From assembly GCA_963565915.1 (NCBI GenBank), contig OY751489.1:3782001-3846000 (forward strand): a stretch of 64,000 nt of DNA, written 5' to 3'. This document shows, in pieces, positions 22,613 through 32,138 of this stretch. Both the position numbers and the translations under genes were made by a program. The notes beneath the pieces were generated by a model. The model saw only the letters and a list, made by a program, of their open reading frames with translations. It ran no database searches and was not told the origin of the DNA. Source of the DNA: Entoloma clypeatum. Its lineage: Eukaryota > Basidiomycota > Agaricomycetes > Agaricales > Entolomataceae. The first letter of the stretch is position 1. Each line of letters opens with the position of its first letter.

Positions 22613-22644
22613 TAAAGTGAAAAAGTGAAAATATGATCATAACA
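22613..22644. repeat. 32-bp scar of a GypI-type LTR end
   Basis: TAAAGTG...GATCATAACA matches the last 32 bases of the GypI/GypJ LTR. It lies exactly between truncated GypD' and truncated CopE, so it marks a deletion in which nearly all of a GypI-family insertion was lost. Confidence 0.75.
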
Positions 22645-24082
22645 CGATGGCCTTCCGTCCGGTCGGTAAAGGTGTTAGATCATAGACATCACGCCGCTTG
22701 ATGCTATCAAGTTCCTCACAGCATGCGTCCAACCACTCATCCTGGAGGTTTTTCGGCATTTTGGCAATGTTGCAAAACTTCATCTCCCAGATATCACAGA
22801 ACTGTGAGAGATTAGATTCAGAGTGAGGAACGGTTGATGCAAGTAGCGCGTTCAACTCAGTGATCTGTTTTGTGTCTCCCCCTCATTTCCAAACTAATCG
22901 TTCTAGGTACAAGTTAAATGCTTTTGTACCTAGCTCCACATCATTCATCATTTCGCACAGTAAGCTCTCTGCATCTGTATCTTCCAAAGTTTTGTCATTG
23001 GGAACTTTGGGGTCACCTGGAGGAGTACTGGAAGATCCACTAGGCCCTGCATCAGGTGGGGCTAAGGGGGAACTAGGTTCCGCTTCTTCCTGTTGTGATC
23101 AGGGAACATTGCGGAGCCGGGAAGTCTCACACTGCTGTTTCTCTTGATTCATGGCTTCACACCAAGAGCGTGTGTGATTAATGTCATGTTGTTGTTGCGT
23201 GGGGTGCCATTGCTCCCCGTAGATATTGCCTTTCCATTGAGGCGGGTTAGCATTCCTTCATGGTCGAGGGACATCAGCAGGCGGAGGATTCACCGGCTGG
23301 TTCTGGACCTCAGGGTCATCCTGATTTGAAGGTGGTACATCAGCTGTTACACTTTTTCACCCTTTTCTTATGCACCTTCACACGACCCTCCCACCCTCAA
23401 TTCCTATCCGACCCCATTTCACTTAACTCCGACGACCCTGGGACATGTGTCCCCTCTATCAGTGCTATAACTCACATCGACTCAGACTATTCCCCTTTTA
23501 GATACATTTTCACTTCTAACCAATGGCTTATTTAGCTCCCGCGCAGCACCTATTTATTTATAGCCATAGGATAACATATATAAGACTTGTAACATTAGAG
23601 TAGAGGTCCTTAGCTTGACCTAGGCAATTAACGCTTACCTGTCTTATCTGGAATGCTCTCAAACTAAGTGCCTTGCAAGGACTTAGCTCTGCTGCACCGA
23701 ACTGAGTCGTCCTCCTGATGAACTCGTTGATTGACCAAGTCAACCTACTGAGGGACTTGTTGTGGAACCAGTTCGAACCCACGTGATCTGATCCTTGGAC
23801 TTGTTGTTGTAGGCTATTGCAGTAACATCAGCACCGTTGCACTGGTTTCCATTTGGAGCAGAAGGGGGATCAGAGGATTCATCTCCACTCGGCTGATTAC
23901 ACTGGTGGGAATGATAATGAACCTCTCCGTCTCCAAAGTGGTGATCAACATCATCATCAGGGTTTCCGTTATCCTGAGACTCATCATGGGAAGGCTCATT
24001 TCCCATGGGTGTGTGTTGTGGCACTTTGGTATCCAGACACCTTGGAAAGAGTGTTTCATTGAATACCGCGGTAGTACCAATA
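22645..24082 (-). pseudogene. CopE: start of RT and the integrase-RT linker (truncated Copia)
   Basis: On the minus strand, 24082-23833 encodes the region after integrase (NETLFPRC-like, then an Asp/His-rich low-complexity linker). 23340-22645 encodes the lead-in to RT (QDEWLDACCEELDSIKRRDVYDLTPLPTGRKA) and stops abruptly at 22645. A solo LTR (23345-23827) splits it. All of the RT core, RNase H and 3' LTR are missing. CopE continues at 29814-30182 and 30637-36448. Confidence 0.85.
23345..23827 (+). repeat. Solo LTR of an otherwise unseen family
   Basis: 483 bp, TGTTACAC to GTAACA (inverted ends TGTTAC/GTAACA), flanked by a perfect 5-bp duplication TCAGC (23340-23344 and 23828-23832). No internal region is present, as expected after LTR-LTR recombination. 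No other copy is in the window. A tRNA T-loop-like AGTTCGAACCC lies near 23770; it may be coincidental. Orientation is uncertain because both ends start TG and end CA. Confidence 0.85.
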
Positions 24083-24617
24083 TGTCATGTAGCATGTTTC
24101 TCAATGTCGGAAAATGTCGGACGAGTCAGAGCGGAGTAGTGGAGGAGCGGAATGCAGTAAGTGCGACATTGGCAGAAAGGACCTGGCTTCAACTTGTGCG
24201 TTGCGCCCCACTCTTTGACGTGGTCCTCAATTTTGGATTGGCGGATGTCAGATGAGCGGATGAGTGGATGAGCAGAGGTGACAGAGAGAATGCTCAAAGG
24301 CAAGTAGTGACGGATGCGAATGAGGTGTAACATATGATATTTGAACTGAGGTTCTACGACAGGTTTGTACACTATTTATAGTAGACTAGAATGATCAGCA
24401 TTACTATAAGTGATGTGCAGATATCGGAGTTGACCATCAGAACATTCGGAGTATGGAGAGTAGCAAATGAAAAGTGAACAACATATGTCTACTTGTAAGT
24501 ATGGTTGAGATGTTACGTAGTAGAAGTATAATCAAATATGTTGTTGGAGCAGATGTCAGAGCAGATGAATCGTCGGAGTTGTCGGATAAGTCGGATGTGA
24601 ATCGTATGGTTATGACA
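24083..24617 (-). repeat. GypB 3' LTR
   Basis: 535 bp, reverse orientation (TGTCATGT...GGTTATGACA on the plus strand). The TATA and predicted RNA-start words of the family are intact (reverse complement near 24345-24390). CAATA precedes it as the target duplication. Confidence 0.93.
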
Positions 24618-24748
24618 GTATTTCCCTCTTAGGGCCGAACCCTGAGGCCCAGATGAGGTAATCCACGCGACCGTTGGTTGAAAAGCTTTGCACGTGATTT
24701 TTCTCTCATGTCACCTAACCACAACATCTATCCCATCACCTATCTGCT
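24618..24748. other. GypB spacer between 3' LTR and accessory gene
   Basis: 131 bp. For the element it holds the purine tract (reverse complement of about 24620-24630). For the accessory gene it is the presumptive 5' leader, with a GCACGTGA E-box-like word near 24690. No TATA box was seen, so any promoter may lie in the adjacent LTR read backwards. Confidence 0.5.
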
Positions 24749-25701
24749 ATGTCCGCTGAGAACTCACCCCTCGCCGCTCTCCATGCTGAAAGGGAGCACC
24801 AGAAGAAGGTCACCGAGGAGTTGGAGAGGAAGCTGCAGGAGGCAGAGGAGTGCACAAAGGAAGATGCAGAGCGCGCGGAGGCAAAAAGGGCGGCGAAAGA
24901 GCAGAGACAAGCAGAGAGGAAGGCAGAGAAAGCGAAGGCAAAGGAGCCAGTTGCGGGTGCAGATGTGGATGCGGCGAATGCGGAGGTGAAGAAGGTCCGG
25001 CTGCAGGGGGTTTTCAAGGATATGCCTGCAAGTTACGAGCAGGGGAAGGAGGATTGCACCTCCTGCTTGAAAGTGGGGGACTTGTGTTTTTGGCCATCGG
25101 AGTGAGTTTTTTCTATTTCTTTATACACTTTGTTATTAACTTGTTCTTTAGGAATGACAACGCTTCATTGTGCTGGCGGTGCCAGCGTTCAAAACGAAGC
25201 TGCAGAACGGGAGCAGAAGTGGAGTCGGAGGTGAAGCGGAGGATGACCAAGGCAGTGAGGGTCGGAAAGGCTAAGGTGGCAGGTGGTGGAACGAAGAACA
25301 CGAAGGCAGGATCGTCCAAGGGAGAGGGGACCGCGGAGGGATCACGGATAGCCGCAGCGTCAGAGGAGCCAGAGTTCATGCCGGAGGGGTTTGGTCCGCC
25401 GGAGGTGGTCATAGGCACGGAGGTGGTGAGAGGGCTTAGGAGCATGATAAGGGAGATGCAGTTGATAAAGGCGGAGTTGAAGGAATTGTGGGAAATCAAG
25501 GAGCTTCTGATGGTTATCGCGTGGAGGGAGGATTCGGAGGCTTCAGAGGAGGGATCCAACAAGGAAAAGGAGGTAGAAGAAGAAGAAGAAAAAGAAGAAG
25601 AAACGAAGAAGCGGAAGCAGATGGAGGAAGCAGAAGCAGATGGAGGAAGCGGAAGAGGAATCCGGATCGGAGTGGAACAAGGAGATGGAGGGGGTATCTA
25701 A
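24749..25701 (+). CDS. Retrotransposon-borne antisense gene: coiled coil plus Zn2Cys6-like cluster, one intron
   Basis: Model: exon 1 24749-25101, intron 25102-25151 (GTGAGT...TTCTTTAG, 50 bp), exon 2 25152-25701; 300 aa. Unspliced reading hits a TGA inside the intron donor. Residues 15-70 are a Glu/Lys/Ala-rich coiled coil. C103, C106, C113 (exon 1) and C125, C128, C135 (exon 2) form C-x2-C-x6-C-x11-C-x2-C-x6-C, the spacing of fungal Zn(II)2Cys6 clusters, with basic residues in the second half. The C-terminus is highly acidic/Lys-rich. The gene lies on the strand opposite pol; its stop is 63 bp from the pol stop. GypA carries a dead copy with conserved splice sites. A nucleic-acid- or protein-binding role is inferred; the function is unknown. 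Confidence 0.75.
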
Positions 25702-25828
25702 CAAGAAACAGCAAAAGTAGTTTTTTGTTAGTATAAAATATTAATAGATTTTCTTTTCTTCTTGTTACAAGCGCAATAAGGGCCCTGGCTTAGTTGGTTG
25801 AGCGGAGTGGAAGTCCGCTACCATATCC
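25702..25828. other. Convergent 3' ends of accessory gene and pol
   Basis: AT-rich 63-bp gap between the accessory stop (25701) and the reverse-strand pol stop (25765-25767), then the last pol codons up to the LINE insertion. GypA has the same layout with 45 bp. No separate terminator is recognisable. Confidence 0.5.
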
Positions 25829-26507
25829 TTTTTTTTTTTTCTTTTTTTTTTCCAACAATTTATATAGCGGTATACTAGGGGTACAGTCCGCTTGACATAG
25901 AGTGAACTACATCGATCCGAGGATCTACGTACGCAAGAAGAACAGGCGGCGCAAAGCTCCGTCGAGCTGGTAAGTCCTCGCGCCAGGATGGGGGGGTCTG
26001 TTATAAACAAACGTGTTAGTATGCGCACCCGAATATTCGGCCGCGTGATACAAGAGCACTCCAACCTTGTGAGGTTGGCCATTGGCGGCGCTGGGGGGTG
26101 TCTGCGCCCTACCCACCAAAGAAGCGCCTGTGTGGTTCTTACCCTTTGATCATGTTCGCTTGCCAGAGGGGGCTGCACCCCTTTGTACCCAGCGCGCTAC
26201 CACGCGACTACCGCCAACGGTTGTGTTGGGCGTTGGACAATCTCTAAAGACAAAAGCCCCTGGGTTGTCCATAATGAATTTCCCAAAGTTGTCCCACGTG
26301 GGAGTGTTCCTCGAGAAGGTGGGCATGTCTGGGGGCCTGGTGGGGTGGTGCAGACATTTGTAGAGTATGTGGGCGAAGTCCTCGATGGACCCTGAACCAC
26401 AGTTGCATTGTTCAACCTTGTCGCCAATATTCAACCTATGTCTATAGTGGCCAATTGGGGCGTGACTGGTGAGGCCGCGAACCATTTGAGCCGTGAGGGA
26501 TTGGGAG
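25829..26507 (-). mobile_element. 5'-truncated LINE (non-LTR retrotransposon) with poly(A) tail
   Basis: 679-bp insertion in the GypB chromodomain region, flanked by a 12-bp duplication GCTACCATATCC (25817-25828 and 26508-26519). The low-coordinate end is a T-run (A-rich tail on the minus strand). The reading frame 26150-26507 (minus) gives the C-terminal tail of a LINE ORF2. It has LTSHAPIGHYRHRLNIG, then a C-x-C...H...C zinc-like motif, and a stop at 26150. It resembles the post-RNase H region of I/Tad-type LINEs. The rest was lost by 5' truncation during integration. Confidence 0.85.
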
Positions 26508-29500
26508 GCTACCATATCCGCTGCGTGTTCAAGCTCGGATGCGGGTAACCAAGAAAACTCTTCACTGGTGTCTTCATGACCTAACCAGCGGATGAGGTGA
26601 AGGAGTTTGCATCATCGTCTTTTATCAATCTTTGAGTCGATGATTTCTGCAATTTTGTATTTGGTTTCTCTTTCAATCTCGAGCGGAGGCGGAGGAGATT
26701 GTATCCGATTTGGAATCTTGTGAGGAGTTGCTGGTTCGAGCATGGATATGTGGAAGACAGGGTGTATAGCACACATAGTGTCAGGTAGACATAGTGTAAA
26801 GGAGTGCATGCCAGGTTGGGCTATGATTTCAAATGGGCAAGCATATTTGTCAGATAACTTTTGGGTGGGTCGTGTGGTGCGGAAGAACTTGGCTTTAACA
26901 AAGACTTCTTGTCCGATGCGGAGCGGAGGAGGTGGGAATGTCGGACGTCCGCAGGGCCTTGATAACCAGTCTTTAGTTCTTGATGTAATTCATCTAAGTT
27001 GACAATGTATTGTCAAGCTTTATCAGATGCTAGATCACGTTCTGGATGGAGTGTAATGTCGGGATGATAACCTTTGTTGGCGAAGAATGGTGATACACCA
27101 GTAGTGGCACTCGGAGTGTTGTTGTAAGCAAACTCCGCAAGCGGAAGCAAAGTGGACCAGTTGTCTTGCTGAGTGTTTGGTTGGTGCATTCAGTTTGACC
27201 ATCGCCTTCAGGGTGATATCCAGAAGTGAAGTGAAGTCTCATGTTGAGGGCTTTTGCAAGAGAGCGGAAAAAGCAGGAGACGAATTCAGGTCTGCAATCA
27301 GATGTGACATTTTGCGGAACTCCGTGCTTGGAAAAGATGTGAAGCATGAAAAGGTTTGCTAGGTCTTTGGATGTGCAATTAATGGTGGTAGGGATGAAGA
27401 TGCCTTGTTTAGTGAGGCGGTCTACAATGACCAAAATCACATCAGAGCCAGTGGATGTCGGAAGGGGTTCAATGAAATCCATGGAAATAGAATGCCAGGG
27501 ATGTTCAGGAATAGGGAGTTGTTTAAGCAGACCGTAAGGTTTATGATGTTGGGGTTTGGCGCGCATACAAGTGGTACATGACTTGCAATACTTTTTGACT
27601 AAGTCGTGCATTCCAGGCCAAGTGTATTCTTGTTGGATAAGACTAATAGTCTTATTCTGACCAGGGTGTCCAGCGAGGATATGGTCATGCTTATTGCGGA
27701 GGATACGGAGATGGAGGTCAGATGAGTCGGGAACGTAGATATGTCCATTGTGGAGTAGATAACCTGCTTCATTCACGATCCAGCGTGGATTAGGATTGTT
27801 GAGGAAAGAGGTGTAAATGGGATCGGTCAGAAGAGTGCAGAGGATGTCGGAGTGGAGCTGATCCGTATCCATGACGATTGTGGCACAGAGGATGGGCATA
27901 TATAACTCTGTTGCGCGAAGTGAAGTGGTGAGCTGTTCTTGTGTGAAGATGGGTTTGAAGTTGCTTGGATTGACGGACAAATAGTTGCTATTTCCCTCTT
28001 TAGGGTGGACATCCCATCGTCTACTTAAAAGATCGGGCTTCGTACCTAAATGGCCAGGGCGGAAGCGGATGATGAGATTGAACTGGCAGAGGTATTTGGA
28101 CCAATGAGCTTGTCGACATGATAAAATCTTGGTAGTAGAAAAGTACTCAAGATTTTTATGGTCCGTTACGACATCGATCGGAGCAGCGGAGCCTTCAAGG
28201 TAGTGATGCCAAACCTTGAATGCATCGTGGATCGCTAATAGTTCTTTGTCGTGGGTGTCATAGCTTAACTCGGGAGGTGCAAAGGCGCGGGAGTGGAAAG
28301 CGACCAGATGGATTTCATCGTTGGAGGTGCAGATGGAGAGGATTGCACCCAAAGCATAGTCAGAGGCATCGGTTTCAATGATAATGGGGCTGTCAGGAAT
28401 CCAATGCGTAAGAACAGGTGCCATGGTAAAGGCTTTCTTCAAAGTTTTGAAAGATTCGCGAGCGGAGTCAGAGAAGTGCCATTGTGTGTTTTTGCGGGTG
28501 AGTCGGGTGAGCGGAACGGTGATTTCGGAGTAGTAAGGAATGAATCGACGATAAAAATTGGCAAAACCTAGGAAAGATTGAATATCTTTGACCTTCCTTG
28601 GTTCAGGCCAATCTTGAATGATTTTGACTTTCTTATCTGACATGCGGCGGCCGGTCGGAGAGAGGATAAAGCCAAGGTATTCAACAGTGTCCGTAGAAAA
28701 CTCGCATTTGTCGGCACGCACGTATAAACCATGTTGTCGGAGATGTTGGAGGACTTTGCAGACATGCTTCCGATGCTCGGAGGGAGAGTCGGAGTAGATG
28801 AGGATGTTGTCGAGATATATGGTAACATACTTATCGAGCAGGTCATGGAAGATGTCGTTCATGAGGCGTTGAAAAACGGCTGGGGAGTTGGTGAGTCCAA
28901 ATGACATGACAAGCCATTCAAAAGACCCATAGCGTGTGCGGAAGGCGGTTTTCCATTCATCTCCTTCCGCTATGCGGACAAGGTGATAGGCATGTCGGAG
29001 GTCGAGAGCCGTATAAACACTGGCTTTTCCAGTGGTCTGGAGAAGGTCGGATATGAGCGGAAGTGGATATCGGTCCTTCTTTCAGATTTTGTTAAGACCA
29101 TGGAAATCGATGCAAAGACGAAGGGAGCCATCCTTTTTACAAACAAAAAGGATGGGAGCACTGTGCGGAGAGAAAGAGGGTCGGATGAATCCAATGGTGA
29201 GATGTTCGTCAATGAATTCATGGAGGGCATTGAGTTTGGTTTGTGAAAGGGAGTAGATTGGACTGAACGGAGGAGCGGAACCCTCTTCGAGTTCGATCTT
29301 GAGGTTGTAGGGACGGTGTGGTGGAAGAGTGTCTGCTTTTCCTTTACTGAAGACATCAGCATAGTCATGGTATTCCTTGGGTATGTTTGTCAAGTTGGGG
29401 GTGTCGGAAGCAGATGCGGAGTGAGTGGAAACGGAGGGAGTCGAAAGGTGAAGTTGAAAGGATTGTGTACCAGGCAATTTGCATGCCCTCATAAATGCGG

Positions 29501-29725
29501 CTGCGTTAATGAGTGAAATCTGCAGAGCAGATTGCGGAGTGGTGCTGTGGTTCGAGGAGTAATGGTTACATTGCGGGTTCCTCGAAGGAAAGCAGAGCGG
29601 GGAGTGGAAGATGAACGTTCTGCTGCTGCACGAGCAGTTCTAGTTGTTTGAACTGTATTACGGGTTTGAGACATGTGGGTAGAGGTTGTTGGGTAAATCA
29701 AAGAATGGTGGTAGTTCAAATATAC
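26508..29725 (-). pseudogene. GypB pol (broken) and gag stub
   Basis: On the minus strand, 29725-29532 encodes the leader and first codons of gag (start ATG near 29674), fused by the deletion to the protease-RT linker at 29531. RT, RNase H and integrase follow to about 27030; they share with GypA a TGA before the RT core (29082-29084 on the reverse) and the YLDN palm motif. Below 27067 the copy keeps about 285 bp that GypA lost, with the integrase tail and the start of the chromodomain (one TGA near 26612). The LINE then interrupts it. No gag zinc knuckle or protease remains, so it is non-autonomous and inactive. Confidence 0.88.
29713..29723 (-). other. GypB self-primer binding site
   Basis: The reverse strand reads ATATTTGAACT two bases inside the LTR boundary (29726), identical to GypA 2264-2274 and complementary to the predicted RNA start in the LTR. 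Confidence 0.65.
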
Positions 29726-29813
29726 TGTCACATAGCATGTTTCTCAACATTGGAAAATGTCGGATGAGTCAGAGCGGAGTAGCGGAGGAGCGGAATGCGG
29801 TAAGTGCGACATC
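29726..29813 (-). repeat. 3' end of the GypB 5' LTR (88 bp)
   Basis: The LTR begins correctly at 29726 but stops at 29813 (after AGTGCGACAT). The remaining ~454 bp are at 30183-30636 in the opposite orientation; 88 + 454 equals one full LTR within a few bases. Confidence 0.88.
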
Positions 29814-30182
29814 CTAATACACCCCAACAAAAGGGTCGAGCTGAAATGATTAACCCCACCATTGTAGAAAAAGCACAGGCAATGCAATTTGCCGCCTGCT
29901 TACCACAATCATGGTGGGAGTTTTGCATTTTACATGCCGTGCATGTTTATAATTGCATGCCAATTAAACAACTTTATTGGAAAACACCTTTTGAATCACT
30001 AAAAGGGGAAAAACTGGATGTATCCAATCTCCGTGTTTTAGGCTGTGCTGCCTATGTTTATATTCCTGAAGAATGCCATGTGAATAAATTAAATCCACAT
30101 GCGGAGCTTATGACCTTTATGGGTTTTAAACCAGGAATGAAAGCATATTAGTTTATGACTGATAAAAACAGTATCTTTATTG
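29814..30182 (+). pseudogene. CopE integrase, C-terminal part (in the inverted segment)
   Basis: Plus-strand frame beginning PNTPQQKGRAE (the third catalytic residue is the E of RAE), followed by the conserved Copia integrase tail (LRVLGCAAYVYIPEE... LMTFMGFKPGMKAY). Its N-terminal partner is on the minus strand at 30637-31291. An in-frame TAG follows near 30149. It ends at the GypB insertion point (TATTG). Confidence 0.85.
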
Positions 30183-30636
30183 TGTCATAACCATACGATT
30201 CACATCTGACTTATCTGACAACTCCGACAATTCATCCGCTCTGACATCCGCTCCAACAACATTCTATTTATATTTGATTATACTTCTACTATATAACATC
30301 TCAACCATACTTACAAGTAGACATATGTTGTTCACTTTTCATTTGCTACTCTCCATACTCCGAATGTTCCGATGGTCAACTCCGATATCTGCACATCACT
30401 TATAGTAATGCTGATCATTCTAGTCTACTATAAATAGTGTACAAACCTGTCGTAGAACCTCAGTTCAAATATCATATGTTACACCTCATTCGCATCCATC
30501 GCTACTTGCCTTTGAGCATTCTCTCCGTCACCTCCGCTCATCCGCTCATCCGACATCCGCCAATCCAAAATCGAGGACCACATCAAAGAGTGGGGTGCAA
30601 TGCACAAGTTGAAGCCAGGTCCTTTTTGCCAAGCTG
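30183..30636 (+). repeat. 5' portion of the GypB 5' LTR (inverted)
   Basis: TGTCATAACC start; 454 bp ending at CTTTTTGCCAA. Contains the TATAAATAG box and the AGTTCAAATAT start word. See the inverted-segment entry. Confidence 0.88.
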
Positions 30637-32138
30637 AAATTTCCATGGCAATTCCAAGATCCTCGAGGTATTTTACTACCCCAGTTTCCTTTTTGAACTC
30701 TCCCCCTCCATCAAAATGCCATAAGCAAAATTGGGCATTAAACTAGGTTTTCATAAGTGTTGTCCACTTTTTGAATGCATCAGAGGTATTGGATTTGAGT
30801 TTCAACAATACCATCCAAGCATGCCCAGAATAGTCATCCAAGAAGCTGATATAGTATTTAAAGTTGTGATAGGAGGCGATAGGAAACTCTTTGAGGTCCG
30901 AATGGAGCTCAAAGGGTCTGGAAGCACGTGAAGATGAAGGAGGGAAGCTTTTCAACCTTAAATTTGCTTCTGTGCAGAGATGGCATGGCTTATCCTTAAG
31001 GGGAAATTGGACATCCCTTGGGAATCCATCACATGCGTCAGGTGCCTTTTTCAGGACATCTTTACCAGGGTGTGCAAACTGCTGATGCCAAATGCTGTAA
31101 TCGGCTTTATAGACATTGATATTTCTAGCATTTAGCTGTGTGATTTGTTCAACGCGTGTATTTACCCAGTATATTGTCGAACCAGGAAAATGAGATTCAC
31201 ATCTTAGTACACACTTTCCATCTTTGAAGAAACTAAGATTGTCAGCTGAGCCAGCGACATTTAATCCAGATTCTTGAAGAATTTCGCCCATTCACATGAG
31301 GCGAGTGAAAAGCTCCGGGATGTGTAGAACCAGATAAAGCCGAGTCGTTAGACTTCTTGGCTTTCCTTGACACAATGGTATTGTGTGAGTGATAAACACG
31401 GTCCATCTTCCTTTTATAGAGATCTTTGCTTTGCCCACAGTTTGGGCAGTACGGATTGATTTCTCTTCTTTGTATGTTGCAAAGTCACTCATCTCTGCAG
31501 TGAAGTGCATACTAGCGCCGGAATCCATGATCCACTTGGCGTCATTAGTATCTTTGCATTTGTTCTTACATTTCAAACATGAGGCAAAATGATCATATAT
31601 TTCCTCCATGAAGAAGGCAGCAACGACAGGTGATTTAAAATAAGTACAACCCCGTTCTAGTGACTCATCATGAATCTGGGTGTGTTCTTCTGTCATTGTG
31701 TGCTCATGTGAAATTTGTGAAAGAACGTACCCAGGGTCGTCACATGACGAACCTCTGAAAAGCTCATCGTCGACTTCATCCGCCCAACTGAAACGTGTCC
31801 ACTTGGATGGTCCAGGTTCATCTTCATCATACTCATACTCCTCATCAAAGTCCATCACAGTATCGGCATCATAATCTTGGCATTCCATCAGGAACAGGGA
31901 AGCTTCATCCATTACCTCATTGTCAGGGGTCAAATATATCCCCAGAATGTCTTCAGGGTATATGATGTTATTGACGTTCTGGAGGGTCTGGGATGTTCCC
32001 ACAATGCCAAGAGATGTGACAACATCACGCGCTACCTGCATCTCAGGGTACATCGACAGTTGATTAACCGCAGCACCTGTGAAGCGTTGCACAGATGTGT
32101 TTGTCATGTGATCAAGGAGTTCTCTCACATAAGGCATA
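30637..32138 (-). pseudogene. CopE protease and integrase N-terminal part
   Basis: 31292-32137 (minus) carries the gag-protease linker and the protease motif WIMDSGASMHFT (near 31515-31550), with a CLKC pair just before it. 30743-31291 carries the integrase zinc region (H...H...CHLC) and the first catalytic Asp (ELHSDLKE), running on to DGGGEF near 30700. A stop around 31291 separates the two frames. The integrase is then cut by the inversion breakpoint at 30637. Confidence 0.86.

Larger units (their letters stand above)
24083..30636 (-). mobile_element. GypB: second copy of the GypA family, gag/protease deleted, 5' LTR split by inversion
   Basis: Inserted in CopE; the duplication reads CAATA at 24078-24082 and TATTG (the same, inverted) at 30178-30182. 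From 3' to 5': 3' LTR 24083-24617, accessory gene on the plus strand, LINE insertion, pol, a gag stub, the end of the 5' LTR (29726-29813), then an inverted block, 29814-30636, holding the rest of the 5' LTR. Relative to GypA, about 1.7 kb covering gag and protease is absent at 29531/29532. Confidence 0.92.
29814..30636. other. 823-bp inverted segment
   Basis: Flipping this block in place restores two structures at once: a complete GypB 5' LTR and a continuous CopE integrase reading frame (…EISA joined to PNTPQQ). It also puts the TATTG/CAATA target duplication in the correct sense. The left breakpoint (29813/29814) is within the LTR and the right one (30636/30637) within integrase; about 1 bp of ambiguity exists at each. 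Confidence 0.88.

Noticed and set aside
23345..23827. tRNA gene suggested by AGTTCGAACCC
   Set aside because: No matching A box, acceptor stem or clover-leaf; TG/CA ends and the 5-bp duplication explain the segment as a solo LTR.
25113..25562. Minus-strand ORF opposite the GypB accessory gene
   Set aside because: Shadow of exon 2; it crosses the intron and has no counterpart motif.
24850..25701. Unspliced single-frame 283-codon reading of the accessory gene
   Set aside because: It starts in the wrong frame for exon 1 and reads through the intron. The spliced model keeps the coiled coil and all six cysteines, and both splice sites are conserved in GypA.
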